NCBI GenBank assembly: GCA_002504845.1
Contig: DATW01000024.1
Span: 1-32,440 of the forward strand
DNA: 32,440 bases
Direction of reading: 5' to 3'
Origin: Euryarchaeota archaeon UBA250
GTDB lineage: Archaea; Thermoplasmatota; Poseidoniia; Poseidoniales; Thalassarchaeaceae
The stretch's first letter is position 1; each line of letters begins with the position of its first letter. Shown here piece after piece: positions 9,079-16,328 of this stretch. A program made the position numbers and the translations under genes. The notes beneath the pieces are model-generated. The model had not been told where the DNA came from, made no database searches, and was given only the letters and a program-made list of their open reading frames with translations.

Positions 9079-10334
9079 CTTTCAACACCTCTATTCACGA
9101 GGGGGACGACCTTTGTCATGAATGCCTCCATGTTACGCTTCACACGTTCGTTGTCGTGATTGAAAAAGTCGAACCAGCACATTATCCGATCATCGGGATG
9201 AAATCTTTCGATTAGTTGCTGGGCCACTTCGTCCACATTCCCAATGACTGCATTGTCAACCGCCTTTTCCACTTTACCCGGGTCGATGGTCCCCTCCAAG
9301 GCATTCCAATAAGTCGAAATCGACGACTTAGATTCCTCTAAAGCATGCTCGGATCGCTCCAAATTCGAGAGCCCATCTTCATCATTGAGAAACACCATCA
9401 CGGTTCGAGGCATCATTGAACGGCTCCAAACACCTCCGTCTCTATGGTAGCAGTTTCGCATACGCTCATGTGTGGCTTCAATGATGTCCGGCGGGGTTAT
9501 GCTTAGGTTGAATACTTGTACTGGACGCCATTTATTTACTTCAACTTGAAGACGCGTATCATGGCTGCCAAGAACGAGATTCAAGAGATCCCTCCGCCAT
9601 TCCTTGGGTATCGTAGCGATGGACTCAAACTCGTAGCGCCGGGGAATGACCACTTCATCTGGAGAAGTCGAGAGCCCCCATTCTAAGACTGCTGACTCTT
9701 GGACATCCCGCCAGTCTTCATCACTTCTGAAATTGTCGCGTGTGAGCTTGGTTTCCCTTATCATGGACGAATCAATCACTTCACCCGACAGGAGTCTAAG
9801 GAAAATCTCACTCGCCTCGGCGAATATCTGGCCACGTAATACCGGCCATGCAGCCTCTTCAACAGGGTCCCTCGGAACAATCCCATACGGACGTGCCATG
9901 AATTCAAAACGACCTGCAGAGAATCCGATATGAAGTCGGCGTGACTCATCTGGATTCACGCCATGGATTGCGAGGAACGCGCCAACTCGTTCAGCTTGAG
10001 CGATTGGCCCCCCAGATGCGAGTATCGACATCACCGCGCTCCCTACCTCCATACGTTTTGTCCGAGCCATGACGGCTGCAGCGATTTGAAAGAAGTCGGT
10101 GCACAAGCCAACTTCACCGGGATAGTGGGGGACCACTGGGTTCGCATTACTTTTCTGAACTTCCGTCGAGAGATGGGCTTGAGCAACCCATCCAACGCCA
10201 AATCCAAGATCATCCGCCTTCTCAGCCTGGTCTAAGAAATTGGAGAACATCTCCCTCTCGCTGGGCTTGTAACCGGTTGAATCCGGCGTCTGCGAGATCG
10301 AGAAGAAAATATCGAATTCCATGCCATTACCCAT
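9075..10334 (-). CDS. LLM-class (bacterial luciferase-like) flavin-dependent monooxygenase
   Basis: This 419-residue protein has a TIM-barrel luciferase-like pattern: an N-terminal strand EFDIFFSIS, AEKADDLGFGVGWVAQAHLS (helix 1/strand 2), MARTKRMEVGSAVM (strand 3), GPIAQAERVG, and RRLHIGFSAGR preceding the variable insertion. Family members use FMNH2 (or F420 in some archaea) and O2 to oxidise small substrates; which cofactor applies is not clear from the sequence. The C-terminal part includes VIGNVDEVAQQLIERF, the usual last helices. The ATG shares one base with the SDR stop (TGATG). A second Met four residues in, just before EFDIFF, is an alternative start. It sits between an SDR and an asparaginase-II-like amidase and may catalyse the oxygenation step of that cassette. 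Confidence 0.85.
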   Translation of the reverse strand: MGNGMEFDIFFSISQTPDSTGYKPSEREMFSNFLDQAEKADDLGFGVGWVAQAHLSTEVQKSNANPVVPHYPGEVGLCTDFFQIAAAVMARTKRMEVGSAVMSILASGGPIAQAERVGAFLAIHGVNPDESRRLHIGFSAGRFEFMARPYGIVPRDPVEEAAWPVLRGQIFAEASEIFLRLLSGEVIDSSMIRETKLTRDNFRSDEDWRDVQESAVLEWGLSTSPDEVVIPRRYEFESIATIPKEWRRDLLNLVLGSHDTRLQVEVNKWRPVQVFNLSITPPDIIEATHERMRNCYHRDGGVWSRSMMPRTVMVFLNDEDGLSNLERSEHALEESKSSISTYWNALEGTIDPGKVEKAVDNAVIGNVDEVAQQLIERFHPDDRIMCWFDFFNHDNERVKRNMEAFMTKVVPLVNRGVER

Positions 10335-11143
10335 CAGATAGAGCGCATTCGCCCGCCATCTACAGCCAGACTAACTCCACGTATAGCCCCGCTCGAAGGA
10401 AGACACATCCAAACCACTGCTGAAGCAGTTTCCAGTGGGTCAACAAGTCTGCCTATGGGTGCTTGATTTCGCCAATCATCGTAAATTTCTTCCACGCTCA
10501 TACCCGTTCGCTCACTCTTTGACTTGGACAAGGATACAAGACGATCAGTGTCGGTATATCCCGGAAGTATGTTGTTTATCGTTATGCAAGGAGCCAATTC
10601 TTTGGAAAGAGACTTGCTCCACGACGCCATCGCCCCCCTCAAAGTATTCGATAGGCCGATTCCTTCCACAGGTTCACGGACTGACGTGGAAATAATATTG
10701 ACAATCCTTCCACTACCAAATTCCTCCATTCCCGGTGCAAGACTCCTGACCAATATGTGCGATGCATGTAGATGGCGTTTGAAAGGTCCATCGAAGTCTT
10801 CCAGATCGTTTTGAAGAAGCGGGCTGCGGGGCGGTCCGCCTGCGTTATTGATCAAAATCGTAATTTCTCTATCGACCAATGATTCCGCAATCATGCGAAC
10901 AGCATCCGTATCCTCAAGATCGAGGACTAAGGCTTCATGCCCAGAACCATGCATCTCCGAAACCAGATCCTCGAGCATCTCTTGGTTGCGGGCACAGGCA
11001 ACCACTCTCGCCCCTGCCCTGGCAAGGAGTAATGCGGTGGACCGACCGATTCCACGTGAGGCGCCGCAGACCAACGCAGTCTTTCCATTAAGCACGTTTT
11101 CTGAGAAAGGAAAATCTTCACCTAGTATATCATCCATCGACAT
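10334..11143 (-). CDS. Atypical short-chain dehydrogenase/reductase lacking the YxxxK pair
   Basis: This 269-residue Rossmann protein has a clear cofactor-binding motif GASRGIG (27-33), NNAGG (99-103) and a C-terminal VSLAVDGG, as in 3-oxoacyl-ACP reductase-like SDRs. The strand-5 serine region ISTS is kept (151-154). The catalytic YxxxK position instead reads SNTLR, with S165 and R169 replacing Tyr and Lys. A group of BKR-like SDRs with an imperfect tetrad is known, so this may be a stable subfamily with altered chemistry and not a decayed gene. The gene lies 5 bp downstream of the formyltransferase and is coupled to the monooxygenase, so one polycistronic message is likely. Confidence 0.85.
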   Translation of the reverse strand: MSMDDILGEDFPFSENVLNGKTALVCGASRGIGRSTALLLARAGARVVACARNQEMLEDLVSEMHGSGHEALVLDLEDTDAVRMIAESLVDREITILINNAGGPPRSPLLQNDLEDFDGPFKRHLHASHILVRSLAPGMEEFGSGRIVNIISTSVREPVEGIGLSNTLRGAMASWSKSLSKELAPCITINNILPGYTDTDRLVSLSKSKSERTGMSVEEIYDDWRNQAPIGRLVDPLETASAVVWMCLPSSGAIRGVSLAVDGGRMRSI

Positions 11144-11148
11144 TTCAC

Positions 11149-11931
11149 CTAATCCACGTAATGCGCATATGTTTGCTCACTTAGCTTCTGATATACGACT
11201 TCTAGAATCTCTTCTGGGGCGTTTCGGAAGGTAGGGTGGCTACCCTCCCCCTGTGGCCGACGCATTTCACCCCATCGCCCTTCCACATATGCAATCATGG
11301 CTTCTTTCATGAGAACTCCAGATAGAACAAGCGTTTCATAGCACAGATCCTCGTAAGTCATGCCCCTTTTTACAGGCACTTCTCTTCTCAGAAGCAAGTC
11401 GCCAGTGTCAACTCCGTTATCGCAGAAATGAGTTGAGGAACCTATCGGTATGTCGTGGTAAACAGACCAAGCAGGAGAAGCCGAACCTCTGCACTCTGGG
11501 AGTAACCCAGGATGTGAATTAAGAACGCCGTCTTTGGGGAAATCCAAGATATCTCCCCTGATTATCCTAGTTCCACCGAAGACAATCAGATCTAGATCGA
11601 AATCCTCTATGTGAGGCATCACATTAGGGCTGTCGTGCTTATCCACTTCGATATGCGGTACAACGAAACCATCCTCAGAAAGCTTGGCAATCTGACTCTC
11701 AATGGTCGGAGCGACTGGATTGCCCTCAATCCTCTTGAGAAATTTCTCGCGCTCTTCATCGCCAATACTCGAGTCCTCTGATATTACTATCGAGGGGATG
11801 AAATTCTCTGACAGTAACTGACTCAACATCTCTCTCCCATAGGGGTGCTCCTTGAGCAGGAGAAAGGCGAATCCCGGCGTCGAACTAGGTGGCATGTTAC
11901 ACTCTCCTGAGGAGTCATTGGTACCCATCAT
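11149..11931 (-). CDS. Formyltransferase-fold protein (FMT/GART-like N-terminal domain)
   Basis: This 260-residue protein carries the 10-formyltetrahydrofolate formyltransferase signature. VLNSHPGLLPECRG supplies the catalytic Asn and His (N138, H140), and GVDTGDLL the Asp (D175). All three residues that define the family are present, so it should move a formyl group onto an amine. The C-terminal tRNA-binding domain of methionyl-tRNA formyltransferase is absent, and archaea do not formylate initiator tRNA. A small-molecule acceptor such as an amino sugar or pathway intermediate is more likely. The ATG at 11931 overlaps the upstream small gene by 17 bp. The Met at residue 13 (11895) would avoid that overlap and is a credible alternative start. 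Specificity is unknown. Confidence 0.8.
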   Translation of the reverse strand: MMGTNDSSGECNMPPSSTPGFAFLLLKEHPYGREMLSQLLSENFIPSIVISEDSSIGDEEREKFLKRIEGNPVAPTIESQIAKLSEDGFVVPHIEVDKHDSPNVMPHIEDFDLDLIVFGGTRIIRGDILDFPKDGVLNSHPGLLPECRGSASPAWSVYHDIPIGSSTHFCDNGVDTGDLLLRREVPVKRGMTYEDLCYETLVLSGVLMKEAMIAYVEGRWGEMRRPQGEGSHPTFRNAPEEILEVVYQKLSEQTYAHYVD

Positions 11932-12178
11932 TTTCGGTCATATCAGGTTTCCACCATTCAGCTACCTCGGGTTCGCTCGCCTCATCAATCGCTAGATGCT
12001 CCCCCCTTCCATACAGAATGGCCCCCACTATCACCGGCGAGAGCGGGAATAAAACCACGTAGAGTACCATCGTGCAGAAGAAAAACAAACCTGTGTCGAA
12101 TATCTCTTCCATTACAATGCTAAATGGTATGAATCCGATAAAGAGAATCGCCGGTACCGCAAGCATCGGCCATCGCAT
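11915..12178 (-). CDS. Small two-helix membrane protein, hypothetical
   Basis: This 87-residue protein is not recognised. It has two hydrophobic segments, roughly residues 5-22 (MLAVPAILFIGFIPFSIV-like) and 30-56 (FFFCTMVLYVVLFPLSPVIVGAILY). A short acidic, Trp-containing tail follows (EVAEWWKPDMTEND), probably exposed on one face of the membrane. It opens the minus-strand cassette, since no other minus-strand gene lies immediately upstream, and its 3' end overlaps the formyltransferase. Codons look like those of its neighbours and the ORF fills the gap neatly, which supports it being real. A partner or anchor role for the cassette is possible but cannot be shown. Confidence 0.6.
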   Translation of the reverse strand: MRWPMLAVPAILFIGFIPFSIVMEEIFDTGLFFFCTMVLYVVLFPLSPVIVGAILYGRGEHLAIDEASEPEVAEWWKPDMTENDGYQ

Positions 12179-12230
12179 ATACGAGCGATTGTAACAAACT
12201 ACTAATGTAAATTTCCAGCATTCGACAATC
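12179..12230. promoter_or_regulatory. Divergent promoter region, cassette versus acyltransferase
   Basis: This 52-bp gap separates two divergent genes and is AT-rich compared with its flanks. On the plus strand TAATGTAAAT sits about 20-29 nt before the GTG at 12231. On the minus strand TTTACAT sits about 27-33 nt before the ATG at 12178. Both are weak TATA-like matches, and the two promoters would face each other over the same few bases. Confidence 0.35.
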
Positions 12231-13508
12231 GTGACTGGTCAGAGAAGATATGACATCGATTGGCTCAGAGTCATTTTGTTTGGTCTTTTGATACCCTTCC
12301 ATGTGGCCATAGGCGTGTATTGGTCTACATATGGAACTGAAATAAACCCGAATGTCGGAGAAATCGAAGAGCAAGATCGTTTGGAGTTTGCAGAAGCGAA
12401 TAATGACTACAGTGCAGAGTCTGTTACCATAGAGAGCATGATACTCCATTGGATGCACCAATGGAGGCTTGCAGCACTGTTCATGATTTCGGGGATGGGG
12501 ACCGCTTTCGCATTCCAGAGGAGGGTATGGAAGACCTTTCTGAAGGAGAGAGTCAAACGTCTGCTCATCCCAATGTTCTTTGGAGCTTGGACTATGGGCT
12601 TTGCAGGACAACTAATCACCGGTGAAATCGATCTTAACTTGTCAGAAATGACCTCAGCCTTTCTCTTCGGCATAGTCTGGCGTTCGCTTTCCTTTTGGAT
12701 CCCCGTCTTTGGAAAGTTAATCGCACTCGGTCATCTGTGGTTCCTGTGGAATCTATTCCTGTACTCTCTGATCATGACCCCGGTTTTCAACTCAGTTCGG
12801 AATAACCCCGGAGGATTACCGTCAAGGGCAATAAAGGCCATATTTTCCATAAAATACAGTATCGGACCAATCTTGCTGATGCCTCTTATTTTGACGCTAT
12901 CAGAGATTCTGTTCAAGCCCTTCTTCCCAGGTTTCATAGGAGTTGCATACGAGTGGTTCTGGTTCTTCATATTCTTCGCAATAGGATTCACATGCATCGT
13001 TGCCAAGAAGGAATGGTACGAATTTCTCGAGACTCGAAGGACCCTCATAACTGTTCTAGCATTGCTCTGGACTCTTGCTTTCATATGGATTCGCCTTGAA
13101 CAACATTCCACTGGAATCGCGTATGTTGATGGCGGCTGGTTGCTTGAGGAGCCACACGTTTTCCACGATTCCATGACATTGGCTGCCTGCGCGATTCACA
13201 GTTTCCATGCATGGTTTTGGTGTCTTGCCGTGTTCGCTTGGGGCGCCCATCTTCTAAATCGACCTAGTATGCGATTGTCGTATCTTAATCAGGGGGTCTA
13301 CCCATTCTACATTGTGCACATGCCCCTTGTATTTGCAGGCCTCCGGATATCGTCTGTACTGGGGCTCCGAGATGTGCCCGCAGTCTTGGTAGCCACTGTA
13401 TTCACAGTATTCACCTGTTGGATATTCTTTGAGATTGTAAGGATCTCACGTTACTCAAGATTCCTCTTTGGCATCAAGGATAAGAAAACTCAACCCAGCA
13501 CACCATAA
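12231..13508 (+). CDS. Acyltransferase 3 family membrane protein (OpgC/MdoC-like)
   Basis: This 425-residue integral membrane protein begins RRYDIDWLRVILFGLLIPFHV, the first helix and catalytic-His region of acyltransferase-3 proteins (His in IPFH). About ten hydrophobic segments follow, with WFLWNLFLYSLI, an Arg-rich loop (RVKRLLIPMFFG) and a late VYPFYIVHMPLVF helix, all typical of the OpgC-like branch. Relatives acylate (for example succinylate) glycans or lipids on the outer face of the membrane. The acceptor in an archaeon is unknown; surface glycans or glycolipids are plausible. GTG at 12231 is chosen because RYDIDWLR must be near the N-terminus and no in-frame ATG precedes it. It stands alone, divergent from the cassette. 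Confidence 0.82.
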   Translation: MTGQRRYDIDWLRVILFGLLIPFHVAIGVYWSTYGTEINPNVGEIEEQDRLEFAEANNDYSAESVTIESMILHWMHQWRLAALFMISGMGTAFAFQRRVWKTFLKERVKRLLIPMFFGAWTMGFAGQLITGEIDLNLSEMTSAFLFGIVWRSLSFWIPVFGKLIALGHLWFLWNLFLYSLIMTPVFNSVRNNPGGLPSRAIKAIFSIKYSIGPILLMPLILTLSEILFKPFFPGFIGVAYEWFWFFIFFAIGFTCIVAKKEWYEFLETRRTLITVLALLWTLAFIWIRLEQHSTGIAYVDGGWLLEEPHVFHDSMTLAACAIHSFHAWFWCLAVFAWGAHLLNRPSMRLSYLNQGVYPFYIVHMPLVFAGLRISSVLGLRDVPAVLVATVFTVFTCWIFFEIVRISRYSRFLFGIKDKKTQPSTP

Positions 13509-13537
13509 TCGAGACCCACATTAGTGGTGGCAAGGCT

Positions 13538-13558
13538 TGATATTCCATGTTAATATCA
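13538..13558. promoter_or_regulatory. 7-bp perfect inverted repeat over the DUF2237 promoter
   Basis: TGATATT (13538-13544) and AATATCA (13552-13558) form a perfect 7-bp inverted repeat with a 7-nt spacer. The left arm covers -28 to -22 of the ATG at 13566, where an archaeal TATA box would lie, and the right arm ends at -8. The layout fits a dimeric repressor blocking TBP/TFB. The AT-rich composition makes chance occurrence possible. Confidence 0.4.
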
Positions 13559-13565
13559 GAATGAT

Positions 13566-13928
13566 ATGGACCCTTCAATCAATGTCCTTGGAACCACTCT
13601 GAAGACCTGTAGCGCAGATCCTCTTACTGGGTGGTTCAGAGATGGTTGTTGCAATACCGATTCAGGAGACCGAGGGATCCACACAGTGTGTGTTGTGGTT
13701 GATGAGGCATTCCTGACGTTCAGTGCAAGCGCAGGGAATGATTTGACGACTCCAAGACCAGATATGCGATTCCCGGGCCTAAAACCAGGAGATAGATGGT
13801 GCCTTTGTGCAAAAAGGTGGAAACAGGCACTCAGTGAAGGCTGCGCGCCTCCTGTGGATTTGGAGGCGACGCATCGCAAGACCCTCGATATAGTCGAGCT
13901 ATTCGTTTTGGAGATGCATGCTCTTTGA
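13566..13928 (+). CDS. DUF2237 family protein
   Basis: This 120-residue protein matches the DUF2237 family along its whole length: NVLGTTLKTCSADPLTGWF near the start, RDGCCNT, GIHTVCVVVDEAFL, FSASAGNDLTTPRP, FPGLKPGDRWCLCAKRW, APPVDLEATH and a C-terminal HAL. The conserved Cys (C15, the RDGCCNT pair, C42, and WCLC) suggest metal binding or redox chemistry, but the family's role is unknown. It starts at ATG 13566 behind a palindrome at its promoter and is 57 bp from the acyltransferase, so it is probably transcribed on its own. Its TGA directly abuts the TGA of the convergent AspRS gene within a TGATCA palindrome. Confidence 0.92.
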   Translation: MDPSINVLGTTLKTCSADPLTGWFRDGCCNTDSGDRGIHTVCVVVDEAFLTFSASAGNDLTTPRPDMRFPGLKPGDRWCLCAKRWKQALSEGCAPPVDLEATHRKTLDIVELFVLEMHAL

Positions 13929-15338
13929 TCAAGGCGTTACTCTTGATCTGTCCCTCGGGAAAAGAACCACTTCCCTGACATTGCCGGCACCAGTCAGAAC
14001 CATCAGTAGTCGAGCCACGCCAAGACCCCACCCAGCATGCGGCGGCGCGCCATATCGGAAACCATCTGTGTAGAATGTGAAGTCACTGGGATCAAGATCC
14101 ATGTCTCTAAGATTCTGCTCAAGAATTTCCACGCGATGCTCTCGCTGTCCGCCGCTAGTCATCTCATCCCGGCCGTAGTTCAGATCAAAACCACGACTCA
14201 GTTGACTGCCCGTGGACCCCACTTCACCTTCTTTGTGGTGGATGTAAAACGGTTTCATCGACATAGGCCATCGGGGGATAAAGTGGAAACCAGGGTATTT
14301 GGAAGCAATAAGGTCGCAATGATGGCTCTCTATATCGTCGCCCCATTCGATATCCCCTCCCCCGTCTTTCACGATTTCTATGGCATCGTCGTACGGTATT
14401 CTGGGGAATGGCAGTTCAGGGATCTCTACGATAACTGGTTCCAGCCCCTGGGTGTCTCTGTAGGTGTTGATGACGTCCACAAGATCCTGATCATCAGCTG
14501 CGACCCTGCTCCATATTGAATGAATCATGCGCTCCAGTACGCCCATGACATCTTCATCATCACACCATGCTGCCTCTATGTCAAAGGAGACGAACTCATT
14601 TAGATGGCGATACGTATCATGCTTTTCAGCACGGAAAGCCGGCCCTATCTCGAAGACCCGCTCAAGCCCTCCCAGAACTGCTAGTTGCTTGTACAGCTGG
14701 GGAGACTGGGAAAGGTATGCAGGAGTATCGAAGTACATCATGGGAAATAGATTCGTCCCCCCCTCACTCGCGCTAGCGATTATTTTCGGGCTATTCATTT
14801 CACTGAAACCCTCTTCGATTAGATGTTCTCTTCCATATTGAAGTACCTTCGAGCGAAGCTGAAACATCGCATTGACATGGGCTCTTCTTACATCGAGGTG
14901 GCGATTGTCTAGTCTAACGTCTAGGCCCACGTTGACATCATCAACAACCCCCACTGGAAGAGGTGCATCTGCAACAGCCAAAATTTCTGCAGAGGATACG
15001 CTTACCTCGTATTCAGGCGGAGGTGGCGAACTTCCTTCAGGAGTCTTCGGAGGTCTCTTTTGAGCCACAACTCCCGTAACTGATATTGTGGATTCTCGAC
15101 TTGAAGATTGAATTGATTCAAACACCGACTCGTCCATGGCATCCCTCTTCAAGAAAGCTTGGATCCTCCCGGTCCCATCTCGCAACATTACGAAGCAGAC
15201 ACCCCCGCGACCTCGTACAGTTTCGGCATATCCTGCGAGTGTAACCTGGGAACCAACCATGTCGCCGCCATTTGTTACAACCTGTCCGATAGTGTGGGAA
15301 CGATATGCTGTGGGCAACCACTCGCTGCTGTCTCTCAT
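13929..15338 (-). CDS. aspS: Aspartyl-tRNA synthetase, archaeal type
   Basis: This class II synthetase charges tRNA-Asp, and possibly also tRNA-Asn, with aspartate. An N-terminal OB-fold anticodon-binding domain (SHTIGQVV...LAGYAETVRGRGG) is followed by the archaeal-type catalytic core. Visible motifs are RLDNRHLDVRR, motif 2 FRAEKHDTYRHLNEF, QSPQLYKQ, GGQREHR and motif 3 GLGVARLL. The archaeal/eukaryotic form is recognised by the lack of the bacterial GAD insertion. Family members start a few residues before the TH-IG motif, so ATG 15338 is preferred (469 residues). An ATG at 15425 overlapping the trmI stop (ATGA) would add 29 unusual residues. Between the OB domain and core lies a Pro-rich loop (KTPEGSSPPPPE). 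It follows trmI and is probably cotranscribed. Confidence 0.93.
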   Translation of the reverse strand: MRDSSEWLPTAYRSHTIGQVVTNGGDMVGSQVTLAGYAETVRGRGGVCFVMLRDGTGRIQAFLKRDAMDESVFESIQSSSRESTISVTGVVAQKRPPKTPEGSSPPPPEYEVSVSSAEILAVADAPLPVGVVDDVNVGLDVRLDNRHLDVRRAHVNAMFQLRSKVLQYGREHLIEEGFSEMNSPKIIASASEGGTNLFPMMYFDTPAYLSQSPQLYKQLAVLGGLERVFEIGPAFRAEKHDTYRHLNEFVSFDIEAAWCDDEDVMGVLERMIHSIWSRVAADDQDLVDVINTYRDTQGLEPVIVEIPELPFPRIPYDDAIEIVKDGGGDIEWGDDIESHHCDLIASKYPGFHFIPRWPMSMKPFYIHHKEGEVGSTGSQLSRGFDLNYGRDEMTSGGQREHRVEILEQNLRDMDLDPSDFTFYTDGFRYGAPPHAGWGLGVARLLMVLTGAGNVREVVLFPRDRSRVTP

Positions 15339-15421
15339 ACCCCTCTCGTGTCGGCGCTGGGTTTTGAATGATATCGGACCGCGATACCAAATGGCTGTAC
15401 AAGCGAGACTATTCAGATCAA

Positions 15422-16219
15422 TCATTCTTCAGCAACAAGCTGCTCAGCAGCGATAAGGAGAAACGCCGTATGGCCTATCGGCTGGTTGCCGGGACGAACT
15501 CCCCCGCGACTCGCCTTAGACCAGCGGCGCTCGATCACTTCTCCAGCCCATTCAATGTACAAGCCCGCTGATTCGCAAGCCTCCCATGATTTCTCCAATT
15601 GTATGCTGGTCGGACAGTAGCACCCTAGCCGCCCACCCGGGCGTAGTAATTTCGAAATGTCACTCACCACAGTCCACGGTTCTGCAAGATCCAATATGAC
15701 AGCATCAAGATGGTCTGTTAGGGCTGAAACCTCTTCTTTACAGGATGTGAGGTCTGACTCGAGAAGATGCCATTCAGGGAACTCCGGAAGAATCTCTCTC
15801 AGTGTTTCCATGTTTTCACGCCCAACTGTGGCATGCTCTGGCCTATTTTCGACAGATATTAACTTCCCAGAACCCCCGATCACCGATGCTAAATGCATTG
15901 CGAGTCCAGCAGACCCATGACCTCCTTCAAGAACTGTTGAACCCACGCTAATGCCCATTCTAGATATCAGATAACCTGCATCCTTCGCAAGGATAACTTG
16001 CGCCCTGCGCTTCATGGCCCTTCTGGCTTCGGGAAGGCCCGGATTGACAACTCTGAGAGTCTTCTGCCCAATCACGAGAGAGTCGCCTGGTACAACGTCT
16101 CCAAGTGTATCGTCCACATTGAATCGACCTAACCCCCTCACGCGAACTTCCCCCGATCCCCTTTGAAGCAAATAGGCCCTGCCATCGGATTCCACTAGGG
16201 CTAGCCACTCGCCGCTCAT
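15422..16219 (-). CDS. trmI: tRNA (adenine-N1)-methyltransferase TrmI
   Basis: This 265-residue SAM-dependent enzyme of the TrmI/GCD14 family makes m1A at position 58 (and 57 in archaea) of the tRNA T-loop. The N-terminal ~75 residues form the usual small beta domain. The linker RRAQVILAKDAGYLISRMGI and the SAM-binding loop VLEGGHGSAGLAMHLA match the family. GKLISVENRPEHATVGRENM supplies the ribose-binding acidic residue, and VILDLAEPW is the motif corresponding to DxPxPW. The end (GHTAFLLIA) is the conserved last strand. It shares four bases with the longest reading of the downstream AspRS gene, consistent with a translation operon. Divergent from the secreted thioredoxin-like gene. Confidence 0.92.
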   Translation of the reverse strand: MSGEWLALVESDGRAYLLQRGSGEVRVRGLGRFNVDDTLGDVVPGDSLVIGQKTLRVVNPGLPEARRAMKRRAQVILAKDAGYLISRMGISVGSTVLEGGHGSAGLAMHLASVIGGSGKLISVENRPEHATVGRENMETLREILPEFPEWHLLESDLTSCKEEVSALTDHLDAVILDLAEPWTVVSDISKLLRPGGRLGCYCPTSIQLEKSWEACESAGLYIEWAGEVIERRWSKASRGGVRPGNQPIGHTAFLLIAAEQLVAEE

Positions 16220-16328
16220 TGCCTGCCGGGCACTGTTATGTGTTCAAGCACTTCCGGTCTCAAGTTAGAACTCCGGAATACACCTCGGCAGGTTTCATTG
16301 ATAACTCAGCACGCATCCCGGAGTTGGA
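16220..16328. promoter_or_regulatory. Divergent promoter region between trmI and secreted protein gene
   Basis: This 109-bp gap lies between divergent starts. For the plus gene, TTGATAAC lies about 24-31 nt before the ATG at 16329, a fair TATA-like position for a leaderless or short-leader transcript. I see no clear TATA box for trmI and no repeat or small ORF. Confidence 0.3.

Noticed and set aside
12120..12611. 163-residue minus-strand frame over the divergent promoter
   Set aside because: It overlaps the acyltransferase start and the small membrane protein, and its sequence has no coding-like pattern.
15339..15425. 29-residue N-terminal extension of AspRS
   Set aside because: Family members begin just before the TH-IG motif. 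The ATGA overlap with trmI keeps it possible but less likely.
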